Shown: positions 24,531 to 34,855, numbered from the stretch's first letter. The stretch: DNA of 64,000 nt from an uncultured Prevotellaceae bacterium (GCA_900318205.1 ONJS01000007.1:124001-188000); one strand, 5' to 3'. Made by a program: numbers and translations. Notes: generated by a model not told the origin, from the letters alone.

Positions 24531-26057
24531 TTACAAGGGCAGGGCAGCCTGCAGGGCCTCGACAACGGGGTTGAAGCTGCTCTTGATGATGTCAACAAAG
24601 AAGTTGGGGAAGCAACCGATGGCTGCCACAGCGAGAATCAGCGTCGCGGTGGACAGGCGCTCCTCCCACGAGGCGTCGGTCAACGTGCGGTGGTGCTCAT
24701 CCTGTACCTCGCCAAAGAGCAACTTGGCGACAACGCGCAGGATGTAAACCGCCGTCACAACGATCGAGGTGGTGGCCATGATGGTCAGCACGCGGTGGAA
24801 GGTGTCGGTGTGCTGGAATGAGCCGAAGAAGATGGTCATCTCGGCTGCGAAACCGCTCAGGTAGGGCAGACCCAACGATGCCAGACCGGCAATCACATAA
24901 CCTACACCCAGATAAGGCATGATGTGCATCATACCACCCATGTCGCGGATGTCACGCGTGTGGGTGCGGCCGTAGATCATACCGATCAGGGCAAAGAACA
25001 GGGCCGTCATCAGACCGTGAGAGAGCATCTGCAGCACAGCACCGGTCATCGCCGTGGTGTTGAACATCAGGATGGCGAACAGCACCATACCGCAGTGGCT
25101 CACCGACGAATAAGCGTTGATGTACTTGAGGTCGGTCTGCACACAGGCACTCAAGGCACCATAGACGATGCTGAAGCCCGTCAGCAGCAGGAAGATCCAT
25201 GCCAGCTCGTTGGCAGCAAACGGCATCAGGTAGATGGCGATGCGGAAGCAGCCGTAACCACCAAGCTTCATCAGTACACCGGCGTGGAGCATCGACACCG
25301 CGGTGGGCGCCGAGGCATGACCATCGGGAGACCAAGTGTGGAACGGGAACATGGCACCCAGCACGCCGAAGCCGACAAACGTCAGCGGGAACAGCACATA
25401 CTGCCAGCCGTGGGGGATGGCATCGTTATGGGCGATGTCCAGGATGTTCATCGTCAGCGGCTGTCCCTCGGGAGCCGAGTGGAAGTAGATGCCGATCAAG
25501 CCGAGCATCAGGAAGGCCGAGCCACCCATCAGCATCAGCGTCAGCTTCATCGCACTGTAGTTCTTGTTGCCGCTGCCCCACACACCAATCAGCAGGTACA
25601 TGGGAATCAGTGCGACCTCATAGAACATGAACATCGTGAATAGGTCGATCGAGATAAAGAAGCCAAACACACCCGTGGACAGCAGGAAGAACCACATGAA
25701 GAACTGGCGGGGCAGCGGGTTCATCTTCCACGAGGCGAAGACGCCGGCGAACACGATGAACGCCGACAGCAATATCATCACTACGCTCACGCCATCGACA
25801 CCGAGTGCCAGATGGACATTGAACGGGGCATACCACATCACATCGCTGCGCAGGATCATCTCGCTGGTGTCACCACCGGCACGCGCGTCAAGGAAAATCT
25901 TGACCAGCATGGCGGCGAGCACCATGAGCACGCTGGCACCGATAACGGCAACGGTCCTGATGGCCTTGATGCCCTGGTTGCGGCAGATGGCCAGGCCTCC
26001 AAGCGTCAGCAGAGGCACGATCACAAAGTAAATCAGTATATTATTGAAAAGTTCCAT
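24531..26057 (-). CDS. nuoM: NADH-quinone oxidoreductase subunit M
   Basis: Antiporter-like proton-pumping subunit of complex I, 508 residues, polytopic. Seen: MFMFYEVALIPMYLLIGVWG with the conserved Glu, MFPFHTWSPDGHASAPTAVS and MLHAGVLMKLGGYG. The block usually reads PFHTWLPDAH; here it is PFHTWSPDGH. It lies 36 bp after nuoL in the same operon. Confidence 0.97.
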   Translation of the reverse strand: MELFNNILIYFVIVPLLTLGGLAICRNQGIKAIRTVAVIGASVLMVLAAMLVKIFLDARAGGDTSEMILRSDVMWYAPFNVHLALGVDGVSVVMILLSAFIVFAGVFASWKMNPLPRQFFMWFFLLSTGVFGFFISIDLFTMFMFYEVALIPMYLLIGVWGSGNKNYSAMKLTLMLMGGSAFLMLGLIGIYFHSAPEGQPLTMNILDIAHNDAIPHGWQYVLFPLTFVGFGVLGAMFPFHTWSPDGHASAPTAVSMLHAGVLMKLGGYGCFRIAIYLMPFAANELAWIFLLLTGFSIVYGALSACVQTDLKYINAYSSVSHCGMVLFAILMFNTTAMTGAVLQMLSHGLMTALFFALIGMIYGRTHTRDIRDMGGMMHIMPYLGVGYVIAGLASLGLPYLSGFAAEMTIFFGSFQHTDTFHRVLTIMATTSIVVTAVYILRVVAKLLFGEVQDEHHRTLTDASWEERLSTATLILAVAAIGCFPNFFVDIIKSSFNPVVEALQAALPL

Positions 26058-26093
26058 TTAATATATCCTTTCTATTTTGTCAAGACCGTTGAA

Positions 26094-28091
26094 TTAGAAC
26101 AATACAAATACCATCGTGAGGGCTGCCAACAGGAGCGCGCCGATCAGATAGACATACACATAGATCTGGATGCTGCCCGACTGCAGACGGCGGATGCCGA
26201 ACGACAGCGAGTTGGTAGCATTGGCCAGCAGGTTGAAGAAGCCGTCGATGATGTGACGGTCAAACCATGCGATGGGTACACAGATGCCCTGGAAGATCAC
26301 CTTGTGGGTGATGAACTGGTAGAGCTCGTCCATGTAGAAGCGCTTGTAGCTTGCCTGCCACAGGCCGTGCATTGCGTTGGCCATGCGGTCGGGCAGCGGG
26401 TTCTCCTTGCGGTACATCACCGTGGCCAGGCCGATGCCCACCAGGGCGATGATGACACTCGTGCAGGCCACCTTCATATCGAGGGCGGTGTGCAGGTGAT
26501 GGCCGTCCCAGGTCACCATGTCGTGGAAGGGCACGAAGCCGGCAACGCACGAGATGGCAGCGAGGATAAGCAGGGGCACCGTCATTGTCCAAGGCTGATC
26601 CTTGGGTGCGTGGTGCTCATCGTGAACCTCATGTTTCTTCCAGAAGAAGATGAGGTAATAGATACGGAACATGTAGAAGGCGGTCATACCGGCCACCATC
26701 GACATCCAGATGCCCCAACCCAGGCCACGTTGGTAGGCAGCGACGAGAATCTCGTCCTTGCTCCAGAAACCGGCGAACGGGGGAATACCGGCAATCGCGA
26801 GACAGCCGATGAGGAAGCAGATGCTGGTAATGGGCATGAACTTGTGCAGGCCGTGCATCTTGCTGTTCTCATTGCTGTGAACGGCATGGATGATGGCACC
26901 GGCGCACAGGAAGAGCAACGCCTTGAACATAGCGTGGGTGAACAGGTGGAACATCGACGCCATGTAACCCAGACCGTAGCCTCCGTGAATCTCGATGAGC
27001 GAGTTGTTGTTGGAGCTCACGGCAAGCGAGGTCATCATGAAGGCGATCTGCGAGATGGTCGAGAAAGCCAGGGCTCGCTTGATATCACTCTGGGTGCAGG
27101 CAATCGCGGCGGCATAGAAGGCCGTGAAGGCACCGACCACCAGGATGATGTTCATCGCGCCCTGCACGAGCACGTAGAGCGGGAACAGCCTTGCTACCAG
27201 GAACACACCGGCGACAACCATGGTAGCGGCGTGGATCAGAGCCGAAACGGGGGTGGGACCCTCCATAGCATCGGGCAGCCAGATGTGCAACGGGTACATC
27301 GCACTCTTACCGGCACCGCCGATGAAGATGAAGGTCAATGCCCATGCCATCACCGAGCAACCCATGAAGGTGGCGCCTCCGGCAGTGCTGATGGCGCTCT
27401 GGGCAGTGTCCAGACTACCCGACATTGTGGGTCCAAAGACCAGCTTGTCGAAGTCGAAGGTGTTGGTATAGTAGCTCAGAATCATGACACCCAGCAGGAA
27501 GAACAGGTCAGCCAGACGGGTGACGATGAAGGCCTTCTTGTTGGCATGGTTGGCGGCAGGCAGTGAATAGTAGAAACCGATGAGCAGGTAGGATGACAGA
27601 CCCACCATCTCAAAGAATACGAAAATCTGGAAGATGTTGGTGGCTACCACCAGACCCAGCATCGAGAACGTGAACAGGGCCAGGAAGGCATAGTAACGCT
27701 GGAATCCCTTCTCGGCGTTGCCGTCATGGTCGCTCATGTACCCGAGGCTGTAGAGGTGCACCATCAACGATACCGTGGTGATGACCACGAGCATCATGGC
27801 AGCGATGGGATCGACGAGGACACCCATGCGCACCACCAGCGTATCGGTAAACGACAACCAGGCAGGATTGGCAACGACAACGGCCTGACGCACGCCGTCC
27901 ACTATCTGCCCCTGGCCGCTGCCGAAGAAGTAGGTCAGCGCCACGCCATAGGCGAGGATGGTATCGACGAGCATTGCCAGCACGCCAATCACACCAGTGA
28001 TTTTTCTACCCATTTTCACTCCGGCAAGTCCCAGGAAGAGGAACATGACCAGAGGTAATACGACAACTATAATTGCTAAACTTAGTGGCAT
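26094..28091 (-). CDS. nuoL: NADH-quinone oxidoreductase subunit L
   Basis: Largest antiporter-like subunit of complex I, 665 residues, carrying at its C-terminus the lateral helix region that spans the membrane arm. Seen: FVFFEMVGLSSYLLIGFYY (conserved Glu), GGAGKSAMYPLHIWLPDAM (conserved Lys) and EGPTPVSALIHAATMVVAGV. A His-rich loop (HEVHDEHHAPKD) lies before the C-terminal helices. It follows nuoK by 5 bp. Confidence 0.97.
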   Translation of the reverse strand: MPLSLAIIVVVLPLVMFLFLGLAGVKMGRKITGVIGVLAMLVDTILAYGVALTYFFGSGQGQIVDGVRQAVVVANPAWLSFTDTLVVRMGVLVDPIAAMMLVVITTVSLMVHLYSLGYMSDHDGNAEKGFQRYYAFLALFTFSMLGLVVATNIFQIFVFFEMVGLSSYLLIGFYYSLPAANHANKKAFIVTRLADLFFLLGVMILSYYTNTFDFDKLVFGPTMSGSLDTAQSAISTAGGATFMGCSVMAWALTFIFIGGAGKSAMYPLHIWLPDAMEGPTPVSALIHAATMVVAGVFLVARLFPLYVLVQGAMNIILVVGAFTAFYAAAIACTQSDIKRALAFSTISQIAFMMTSLAVSSNNNSLIEIHGGYGLGYMASMFHLFTHAMFKALLFLCAGAIIHAVHSNENSKMHGLHKFMPITSICFLIGCLAIAGIPPFAGFWSKDEILVAAYQRGLGWGIWMSMVAGMTAFYMFRIYYLIFFWKKHEVHDEHHAPKDQPWTMTVPLLILAAISCVAGFVPFHDMVTWDGHHLHTALDMKVACTSVIIALVGIGLATVMYRKENPLPDRMANAMHGLWQASYKRFYMDELYQFITHKVIFQGICVPIAWFDRHIIDGFFNLLANATNSLSFGIRRLQSGSIQIYVYVYLIGALLLAALTMVFVLF

Positions 28092-28096
28092 AATCG

Positions 28097-28408
28097 TTAG
28101 AATTTAAGTTTAGTGATTTTGTTGATGTCCACGTCCTTGGCAATGCGGAAGACATTGATGATGATGGCGAGGGCAAGAGCCGTCTCGGCAGCCGCGATGG
28201 CAATCGCGAACAGCGAGAAGAACATGCCGTCCATCTGACCAGGGAACAGGTAACGGTTAAACACCACAAAGTTGATATCCACCGAGTTGAGCATCAGCTC
28301 GAGTGAAATCATGATCGCAATCATGTTCTTGCGGGTGATGAAACCGTACACACCGCAGCCAAACATGATCAGGCTGGGAATAAGATACATAAACAGTGTC
28401 AAATCCAT
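28097..28408 (-). CDS. nuoK: NADH-quinone oxidoreductase subunit K
   Basis: Small three-helix subunit of complex I, 103 residues from the start at 28408 (MDLTLFMYLIP), which is the usual family length; the frame is open further upstream but that part is hydrophilic and not conserved. The two membrane Glu positions are visible in MISLELMLNSVDINF and AAAETALALAIII. Confidence 0.95.
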   Translation of the reverse strand: MDLTLFMYLIPSLIMFGCGVYGFITRKNMIAIMISLELMLNSVDINFVVFNRYLFPGQMDGMFFSLFAIAIAAAETALALAIIINVFRIAKDVDINKITKLKF

Positions 28409-28431
28409 AACTTTTCTCTCCTTTCTCGTGT

Positions 28432-28947
28432 TTAGCGGCGACGGGCAATTACCACACCTCCGATGATACAAGCCAATAACAACACACTGATGGCCTCAAA
28501 AGGCAACAGATAGCCATACTTGTCGGTACTCAACAGGAACTGGCCTATCTTCTCCATATTGACGTCCACTGAGCCGTTGAGCAGTCGCTTGGCAAAGTTG
28601 CCATAGCTGAACAGTCCGTAGCCGCACAGGGCGACACCTGCCACTGCTGCCGACAGTCCCAGCCAGCGACGGTGCGACGCGAGCACGTCGGCGTCCTGTC
28701 CGGGCTTATGCGTGAGCATGATGGCAAAGACGAACAGCACCAGAATACCGCCGGCATAGACGGCAATCTGCACTGCTCCCAGGAACTGGTAGTCCATCTG
28801 GAAGTAGATGATGGCTGTGGCGAAAAGCACAAACAGCAGATAAGTTGCGGAGCGCAGGATCTTGCGCGTAGTAACCGTCAGCACCGAGAAGACGATGATG
28901 GCGATCGCAACGATAAAATACAAAATGATGTTACCTAATGATTCCAT
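28432..28947 (-). CDS. nuoJ: NADH-quinone oxidoreductase subunit J
   Basis: Membrane subunit of complex I, 171 residues. Typical motif YFQMDYQFLGAVQIAVYAG (TM3 region with the pi-bulge) and GILVLFVFAIML. The start ATG overlaps the nuoI stop codon by one base (TAATG), indicating translational coupling. Confidence 0.95.
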   Translation of the reverse strand: MESLGNIILYFIVAIAIIVFSVLTVTTRKILRSATYLLFVLFATAIIYFQMDYQFLGAVQIAVYAGGILVLFVFAIMLTHKPGQDADVLASHRRWLGLSAAVAGVALCGYGLFSYGNFAKRLLNGSVDVNMEKIGQFLLSTDKYGYLLPFEAISVLLLACIIGGVVIARRR

Positions 28948-29537
28948 TATTCCTTGTTTTCTTTAGGTTTTTGATTAGTCTCGTCAGCAGCGGCGGGAGC
29001 CTCGGGGGCCGGCTTGGGAGCAGGCGCGGGCTTGGGCGCAGCGGGTGCCGCAGGCTTGGCGGCGGGTGCGGGAGCTGGAGCATCGTCCTTCTCGGGCAGG
29101 TAATTGAGCTGCTTGTTGAGCTTCTCGCGCGTGAACACCGCCTGCTCAAAGTCGTTGCTGAAGCGGATGGCGTTGGTGGGGCACACCTGTACACACAGAC
29201 CGCAGAAGGTGCAGCTGCCCAAGTCATACATGTACTTGTCCAGCTTCATTTTCTTCTTGCCGTCGGGCAGGTCCACCATGCGCTTGGTGATACTGATGGT
29301 CTGGTTGGGACAGTTGCGCTCGCAGCTGCCGCATGCGATGCACTTGTGGTAACCGTTGTCATCATAGATGAACTCCAGCGTCGCGCGGAATCGCTCCGGG
29401 ATATGGAGCTCGGCGCGATTCTCGGGATATTGCTCGGTCACCTTGGGGGTCACCAGCTCCTTGCCGGTCACCTCCATGCCCTTGATCAGGCTGTAAAAGC
29501 CTTTAAAGATTGAGACGAAATACTCCTTGATGCTCAT
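28947..29537 (-). CDS. nuoI: NADH-quinone oxidoreductase subunit I (2x4Fe-4S)
   Basis: Peripheral-arm ferredoxin-like subunit of complex I carrying clusters N6a/N6b, 196 residues. Both cluster motifs are intact: CIACGSCERNCP and CTFCGLCVQVCP. The last 50 residues form an Ala/Pro/Lys-rich low-complexity tail (APAPAAKPAAPAAPKP..) beyond the usual family end; its role is unknown. It restarts the nuo genes 37 bp after atpG, which is an odd junction: nuoI is usually next to nuoH. Confidence 0.96.
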   Translation of the reverse strand: MSIKEYFVSIFKGFYSLIKGMEVTGKELVTPKVTEQYPENRAELHIPERFRATLEFIYDDNGYHKCIACGSCERNCPNQTISITKRMVDLPDGKKKMKLDKYMYDLGSCTFCGLCVQVCPTNAIRFSNDFEQAVFTREKLNKQLNYLPEKDDAPAPAPAAKPAAPAAPKPAPAPKPAPEAPAAADETNQKPKENKE

Positions 29538-29574
29538 ATTCTTAGTCTTTTCTTGTTTTCTTTACAATTTCGCA

Positions 29575-30465
29575 TTAGCGTTCCACCTGTCCGCCCAGGA
29601 TATCGAGCAGCTCGGTGGTGATGCCCTGTTGACGCAGTTTGTTATACTCCAGCTGCAGTTCGTCGAGCAGCTCCTTGGCGTTGTCGCTGGCCGCCTGCAT
29701 CGCCATCACGCGTGCGCTCTGCTCGCTGGCGGCACTCTGGATGAAGACATCCTGGAGCATCGACTTGATGTGCAGGGGCAGCACGGTGTTGAAGATGGTG
29801 TTGGCGTCGGGCTCAAACAGGCAGGGGCTGTTGGCGGCGCGGGGGTCAACATTGTCGGCCAGGCCCTGGTAGCTCACCGGGAGCAACTGCTCGCGGGTGA
29901 ATACCTGCTTGCCGGTGGAGATGAAGTGCATGTACAGCATTTCCACGCGGTCGTAGGTGTGCTCCAGGAAACGGGTCTTCATCAGGTCGGTGAAGGCATA
30001 CAGGCCCTCATTGTCGCTGCGGGTGTTGAGGGCGACACGCTCCATCTCGATGCCGGAGCCCTTGCCGGTGATCTTCTGGACCGCCTTGGCCATCTTTTTG
30101 CCCACAGGGATGATGGTAATGCCCACCTGGCTGCCAAACTCGCTGCGCACCTCCTTGATGGTGGTGAGCAACTGCTTGAAGATGTTGACGTTGAAACCGC
30201 CGCACAGGCCGTCGTCGCTGCCGAACACCACCAGAGCGACACGCTGCACATCGCGCTGGGCGATGAGCGGCGAGTCAAACTGCTGGTCGGTCACCAGCAG
30301 GTGGCTGATGACGTGTTGCACCATGTGGCGGTAGGGCGACAGGCGCTGCAGTTGGCCGGTGGCCTTACGCATCTTGGACGAGCTGATCATCTTCATGGCG
30401 CTCGTCGTCTTCTGCGTTGAGGCGACCGAACCTATTCGCGTCTTGAGTTCTCTTAATGTTGACAT
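29575..30465 (-). CDS. atpG: ATP synthase gamma subunit
   Basis: Central rotor stalk of F1, 296 residues. The N-terminus MSTLRELKTRIGSVASTQKTTSAMKMISSSKM and the C-terminus NAKELLDELQLEYNKLRQQGITTELLDI form the coiled-coil shaft; GSDDGLCGGFNVN is the typical central motif. It lies 22 bp after atpA and is the last atp gene before nuoI. Confidence 0.96.
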   Translation of the reverse strand: MSTLRELKTRIGSVASTQKTTSAMKMISSSKMRKATGQLQRLSPYRHMVQHVISHLLVTDQQFDSPLIAQRDVQRVALVVFGSDDGLCGGFNVNIFKQLLTTIKEVRSEFGSQVGITIIPVGKKMAKAVQKITGKGSGIEMERVALNTRSDNEGLYAFTDLMKTRFLEHTYDRVEMLYMHFISTGKQVFTREQLLPVSYQGLADNVDPRAANSPCLFEPDANTIFNTVLPLHIKSMLQDVFIQSAASEQSARVMAMQAASDNAKELLDELQLEYNKLRQQGITTELLDILGGQVER

Positions 30466-30487
30466 CTTGCGAACTTAAATTGCTGGA

Positions 30488-32083
30488 TTAACTGGCTGGA
30501 GCCTCAATATACTTGGTAGCTACCTCGGCGGCAGCGGCCTTGAGCTTAGCCATGACGTCGTCATCAATCTTGCCCGAGCGCAGCACGTCGAGCACATCGG
30601 TCTGGTGCTTGCCGCGCAGGTAGTTGATGAACAGTTTCTCAAACTCACCCACCTTCTCCAGGGGCACGTCGCGCAGCAGGCCGTTCACACCGCAATAGAT
30701 GATGGCTACCTGCTCCTCGACGACCATGGGAGTGTACTGGGCCTGGACGAGCAGGCGCTCGTTCTTGCGACCGGTATCGATGGTGCGTGCGGTAACGGGG
30801 TCGATGTCTCCACCGAACTTGGTAAAGGCCTCGAGCTCACGGTACTGTGCCTGAGCGATCTTGAGGGTACCAGCCACCTTCTTCATACACTTGATCTGGG
30901 CGTTACCACCCACACGGGATACCGAGATACCCACGTTGACGGCGGGACGGATACCCGAGTTGAACAGCGCCGACTCGAGGTAGATCTGACCGTCGGTGAT
31001 CGAGATGACGTTGGTGGGGATATAGGCGCTCACGTCGCCGGCCTGGGTCTCGATGATGGGCAATGCCGTCAACGAGCCGCCGCCCTTGACGATGGGCTTG
31101 AGCGGTGCGGGCAGGTCGTTCATCACGCTGGCCACGTCCTGGTTCTCGTTGATCTTGGCGGCGCGTTCCAGCAGACGGCTGTGCAGGTAGAAGATATCGC
31201 CGGGATAAGCCTCGCGGCCCGAGGGGCGCTTGAGGATCAGCGAGATCTCACGATAGGCAACAGCGTGCTTGGACAGGTCGTCATAGATTACCAGGGCGTC
31301 GCGACCGGTGTCACGGAAGTATTCACCGATGGCGGCACCGGCAAAGGGTGCATAGTAGCGCATCGAAGCCGAGTCGGCTGCGGTGGCTGCCACTACGATG
31401 GTGTAGGGCATAGCGCCAGCCTCCTTGAGCTTGTTCACCAGGGCGGCAACGGTCGATGCCTTCTGGCCGATGGCGACATAGATGCAATATACCGGCTTGC
31501 CGGCCTCGTAGCCTGCACGCTGGTTGATGATGGTGTCCACCGCGATGGCGGTCTTGCCGATCTGGCGGTCACCGATGATGAGCTCACGCTGGCCACGGCC
31601 GATGGGAATCATCGAGTCGATGGCCTTGAGACCCGTCTGTAACGGCTGGTTCACGGGCTGGCGGAAGATAACGCCGGGAGCCTTACGCTCCAGCGGCAGA
31701 CGCACCCTCTTGCCCTCGATGTGACCATTGCCGTCGATGGGCTTGGCCAGGACGTTGATCACGCGGCCAAGGAGTCCCTCACCGACCTCGATGGAGGCGA
31801 TCTCGCCCGTGCGGCGCACCTTCATGTTCTCGGTGATGGTATCCACCTCGTCGAGCAGGATAATACCCACATCGCTCTCTTCCAGGTTCATGGCGACGCC
31901 CGTCACGCCGTTCTCGAACTGCACGAGCTCGTTGGCCTCCACGTTGTGCAGGCCGTAGGCATGAGCCACGCCGTCACCCACCTCCAGGACGGTGCCTTCT
32001 TCTTCAAAGACGGCTTGCCGCTTGGCGATGTCGTTGACGAGCTGTTGCTTTAATATATCAGATATTTCACTGGGATTAATCAT
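30488..32083 (-). CDS. atpA: ATP synthase alpha subunit
   Basis: Non-catalytic nucleotide-binding subunit of F1, 531 residues. The Walker A motif is GDRQIGKT, where most alpha subunits read GDRQTGKT; the GKT core is intact. Other blocks: [32 protein letters not shown] and [18 protein letters not shown]. It lies 10 bp after atpH. Confidence 0.98.
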   Translation of the reverse strand: MINPSEISDILKQQLVNDIAKRQAVFEEEGTVLEVGDGVAHAYGLHNVEANELVQFENGVTGVAMNLEESDVGIILLDEVDTITENMKVRRTGEIASIEVGEGLLGRVINVLAKPIDGNGHIEGKRVRLPLERKAPGVIFRQPVNQPLQTGLKAIDSMIPIGRGQRELIIGDRQIGKTAIAVDTIINQRAGYEAGKPVYCIYVAIGQKASTVAALVNKLKEAGAMPYTIVVAATAADSASMRYYAPFAGAAIGEYFRDTGRDALVIYDDLSKHAVAYREISLILKRPSGREAYPGDIFYLHSRLLERAAKINENQDVASVMNDLPAPLKPIVKGGGSLTALPIIETQAGDVSAYIPTNVISITDGQIYLESALFNSGIRPAVNVGISVSRVGGNAQIKCMKKVAGTLKIAQAQYRELEAFTKFGGDIDPVTARTIDTGRKNERLLVQAQYTPMVVEEQVAIIYCGVNGLLRDVPLEKVGEFEKLFINYLRGKHQTDVLDVLRSGKIDDDVMAKLKAAAAEVATKYIEAPAS

Positions 32084-32093
32084 CGTGTTGAAA

Positions 32094-32636
32094 TTATTTC
32101 TTCAGCAGTTGTAATTGCAATTCGTTCAATTCTCTCTTTACCGACGCGTCGAGTACGAGCCCGTTGATTGCCACTGTAAAGCCACCGATCAACTCGGGGT
32201 CGATCTTTTGCTCAATTTCCAGTGTCATGGCACCGAGACGCTTTTTCACAATGTCGATAATGGCATTGATCTCGGCCTCGGGCATGGGGGCTGCAGTGGT
32301 GATGACCACATGGGCTATCTCATGCTCCTCGCGGTAGAGATCGACGTAGGCGAGGGAAATCTTCTGCAGGTACTCGGCGCGGTTGTTGCGCACACACAGC
32401 AGCAGGAACTTGTCCAGTGAGCTGCCGGGCTTGCCGCCCGCGAGTTTCAGCATATAGGCACCCTTTTCCTCGTCAGAGATTTCGGGGTTGAGCACGGCGC
32501 GCTTGAGCTCGTCGATAGCGGCGTAACGGAAACTGAGCTGTTTAAGAAGCTCATAGATTTCCTGTGCGTCACCGTTCTCGACGGCTAACTTGTACAACGC
32601 TTTGGCGTATCGGCGTGGAATCAGTCCGTCACTCAT
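32094..32636 (-). CDS. atpH: ATP synthase delta subunit
   Basis: Peripheral stalk subunit joining F1 to the b dimer, 180 residues. Typical start ([17 protein letters not shown]) and C-terminal beta region ([29 protein letters not shown]). Lies 6 bp after atpF. Confidence 0.95.
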   Translation of the reverse strand: MSDGLIPRRYAKALYKLAVENGDAQEIYELLKQLSFRYAAIDELKRAVLNPEISDEEKGAYMLKLAGGKPGSSLDKFLLLCVRNNRAEYLQKISLAYVDLYREEHEIAHVVITTAAPMPEAEINAIIDIVKKRLGAMTLEIEQKIDPELIGGFTVAINGLVLDASVKRELNELQLQLLKK

Positions 32637-32642
32637 ATCGCG

Positions 32643-33140
32643 TTAGTTTTTAGACTCAACCTCACTCAGATATTGGTCAACAAGCGCACGCTGGGCATCG
32701 TCATTGGCGATGTTCTTGCGGATCACCTTCTCGGCAATCTGCAAGGCCAGGTCACCGACCTCGGTGCGCAGTTGCTTCTCGGCCTCCTTGCGAGCCTGCT
32801 CAAGGGAGACTTGAGCGGCATCGGTCACTTTCTTAGCCTCGACAGCTGCCTCGCCACGGGCGTTCTCGATGAGCTGGTTGCGCATCTTCTCGGCTTCCCG
32901 CAGCATCTCGTTCTGCTTGTCGTGGGCTTCAGCGATCAACTTGTCCGCCTCGGCCTTGGCATTATCCAGATGTGACTTAGCCTCCTGTGCATAGGCGACG
33001 CCCTTGTCGATCAGGTCGGCACGTTCCTCCATACTCTTGATGATGAAGGGCCATGCCCACTTGGCAAGGATGCCGAACAGGCAAAGGAATGCGATGAACA
33101 TCCAGAACGCCAGGCCAAATTCAGGCTTGAAAAGTTCCAT
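32643..33140 (-). CDS. atpF: ATP synthase b subunit
   Basis: Peripheral stalk subunit, 165 residues: one N-terminal membrane helix (FGLAFWMFIAFLCLFGILAKWAW) and a long charged helix (KSHLDNAKAEADKLIAEAHDKQNEML.. ) that dimerises. Lies 23 bp after atpE. Confidence 0.95.
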   Translation of the reverse strand: MELFKPEFGLAFWMFIAFLCLFGILAKWAWPFIIKSMEERADLIDKGVAYAQEAKSHLDNAKAEADKLIAEAHDKQNEMLREAEKMRNQLIENARGEAAVEAKKVTDAAQVSLEQARKEAEKQLRTEVGDLALQIAEKVIRKNIANDDAQRALVDQYLSEVESKN

Positions 33141-33163
33141 CTGGTAAACCGGTTAAGGGTTGA

Positions 33164-33406
33164 TTACTTGATGAAGATGGCAAGGATGCAGACGATGAGT
33201 GCGAAGAAAGCAACACCCTCGATCAGCGCGGCGATAACAATCATGTTACTGCGGATGTCGCCGGTTGACTCGGGCTGACGGGCGATAGCCTCCATGGCGC
33301 TGCCGCCAATTCTACCAATACCGATACCTGCTGCGATAGCTGCGATACCTGCTCCAATTGCTGCGCCAAGGTTGGCCATAGCTTCTAATAAAATCATTCC
33401 TAACAT
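33164..33406 (-). CDS. atpE: ATP synthase c subunit
   Basis: Membrane rotor ring subunit, 80 residues and two helices joined by the ARQPE loop. The ion-carrying Glu is in AALIEGVAFFA. The residues that mark sodium-binding rings (Gln in helix 1, and Ser after the Glu) are absent: here Ile and Gly. By motif this is a proton-type ring, which fits its operon with a proton-pumping complex I. Confidence 0.96.
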   Translation of the reverse strand: MLGMILLEAMANLGAAIGAGIAAIAAGIGIGRIGGSAMEAIARQPESTGDIRSNMIVIAALIEGVAFFALIVCILAIFIK

Positions 33407-33496
33407 AGTCGTAAAGTTTTTAGTTTGTTATTGTTGTTAATGTTTTTTAATATTCTTGTTATTGATAATCAGTTGATTATATATCCTGATTTGAAC

Positions 33497-34570
33497 TTAC
33501 TCGGCATGCTCGTGCACGTGGGCCATCGAGATGAACATCGTCGACAGGATCGTGAACACATAGGCCTGGATGAAGCTTACCAGCACGTCGAGCAAGAGCA
33601 TGAACAGTGACAGAGCCACCGAGAGCGGCGTCATCACGCCACCGATGGCCGTGCCGAACATGCTGCCGAAGATGAAGATCAACAGCATGAACACGATCAC
33701 CACCATGTGACCACCCATCATGTTCGCAAAAAGACGAATCATCAGGGCGATGGGCTTGGTGAAGATACCGAACAGCTCGATAATCTGCATCAGCGGCACG
33801 GGAAGCTTGAGGGCGGTGGGCACTTCGGGCCAGAAGATCTCTTTCCAGTAGTGCTTGGTACCCGTCAGGTTGGTCACCAGGAAGGTGAGCAGGGCGAGAA
33901 CCGCTGTCACGGCGAGGTTGCCCGTCAGGTTGGCGCCACCGGGGAAGATGACGATCAGTCCCAACAGGTTCATCGTCAGGATGAAGAAGAACGCCGTCAA
34001 CAGGTAGGGGGCATACTTGGGTGCCTCCTTACCCATGATGGGGCGGATGGTGTCGGTATAGACGAAGTCCACCACCAGCTCCAGTGAGGCGGTAAAGCGG
34101 CGCGGTGCCTTCATTCCGTTCTTCTTGTACCAGTTGCGCACCTTGAAGACCATGAGCAGCACCAGCAGGGCGGCAATGAAGATGCCGGCCACATTCTTGG
34201 TGATGGACAGGTCGATGGGGCGGTACTGGGAGCCGTCGGGCAGCACTTGGACCACCTTGTTGTTGTAGTCCCCGCCCTTGGCGATCTGGAAGCCGTCATA
34301 CTGTGCACCTTCCTCCAAGCGGTTGGACATGAAGGCGTGCCACGAGCCGTCCTGGGCTCGCACGATGACGGGTAACGGGATGCGCTGGCTATGGTTGAAC
34401 GGCACTTCCCAGCCGTAGGCATCGCCCAGGTGCTCAAAGATGATCTCCTGGGGATCCACCTCGGTCTCCCCGCCGCCACTGTGGGCGCGATGGGCTGCCG
34501 CATCGGCATATCCCAGGGCCATGAGGGCGATGATGGCTACCGCGATGATTGCTGTGATTGCTTTCTTCAT
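33497..34570 (-). CDS. atpB: ATP synthase a subunit
   Basis: Stator subunit with the proton half-channels, about 357 residues. The start at 34570 (MKKAITAIIAVAIIALMALGYADAAA) gives a signal-peptide-like first helix, followed by about 90 extra-membrane residues, then the usual helical domain. The essential Arg is in PIALMIRLFANMMGGH. The long N-terminal part is common in Bacteroidetes a subunits. Ten bp after atpC; the frame stays open further upstream but would overlap atpC. Confidence 0.94.
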   Translation of the reverse strand: MKKAITAIIAVAIIALMALGYADAAAHRAHSGGGETEVDPQEIIFEHLGDAYGWEVPFNHSQRIPLPVIVRAQDGSWHAFMSNRLEEGAQYDGFQIAKGGDYNNKVVQVLPDGSQYRPIDLSITKNVAGIFIAALLVLLMVFKVRNWYKKNGMKAPRRFTASLELVVDFVYTDTIRPIMGKEAPKYAPYLLTAFFFILTMNLLGLIVIFPGGANLTGNLAVTAVLALLTFLVTNLTGTKHYWKEIFWPEVPTALKLPVPLMQIIELFGIFTKPIALMIRLFANMMGGHMVVIVFMLLIFIFGSMFGTAIGGVMTPLSVALSLFMLLLDVLVSFIQAYVFTILSTMFISMAHVHEHAE

Positions 34571-34580
34571 AGTCTCTGCG

Positions 34581-34814
34581 TCAATATAAGCACACCGACA
34601 CCACATTATCCTTGACATCGGCTACACCGCCGTGAATCTCACGCTCCACGGTGCTGCCACCGGCCACATAGCTCATCGTGCCGGCCTTGAGGGCGGCGAT
34701 GAGGGCGGCGTGGTTCTTGAGCACCTGGAACATACCCATGACGCCAGGGAGGGTCACGGCATCGACGGTGCCTTCAAACTCGATTTGTTCAGCCGATATG
34801 ATTTTGAGTGTCAT
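34581..34814 (-). CDS. atpC: ATP synthase epsilon subunit, short form
   Basis: Rotor subunit of 77 residues (MTLKIISAEQIEFEGTVDAV.. GGVADVKDNVVSVCLY). Only the N-terminal beta-sandwich is present. The C-terminal two-helix domain that inhibits ATP hydrolysis in many bacteria is missing. Short epsilon subunits are, as I recall, usual in Bacteroidales, so this is unlikely to be a truncation. Lies 41 bp after atpD. Confidence 0.93.
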   Translation of the reverse strand: MTLKIISAEQIEFEGTVDAVTLPGVMGMFQVLKNHAALIAALKAGTMSYVAGGSTVEREIHGGVADVKDNVVSVCLY

Positions 34815-34855
34815 GTTATATTAATAATGTAAATATTCTAAAGCGTAGTGGTTGA

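Noticed and set aside
25812-27566. Long antisense ORF of 584 codons opposite nuoM and nuoL
   Set aside because: It is a shadow of the GC-rich nuoL and nuoM genes; its product is His/Gln/Gly-rich low-complexity sequence with no recognisable domain.
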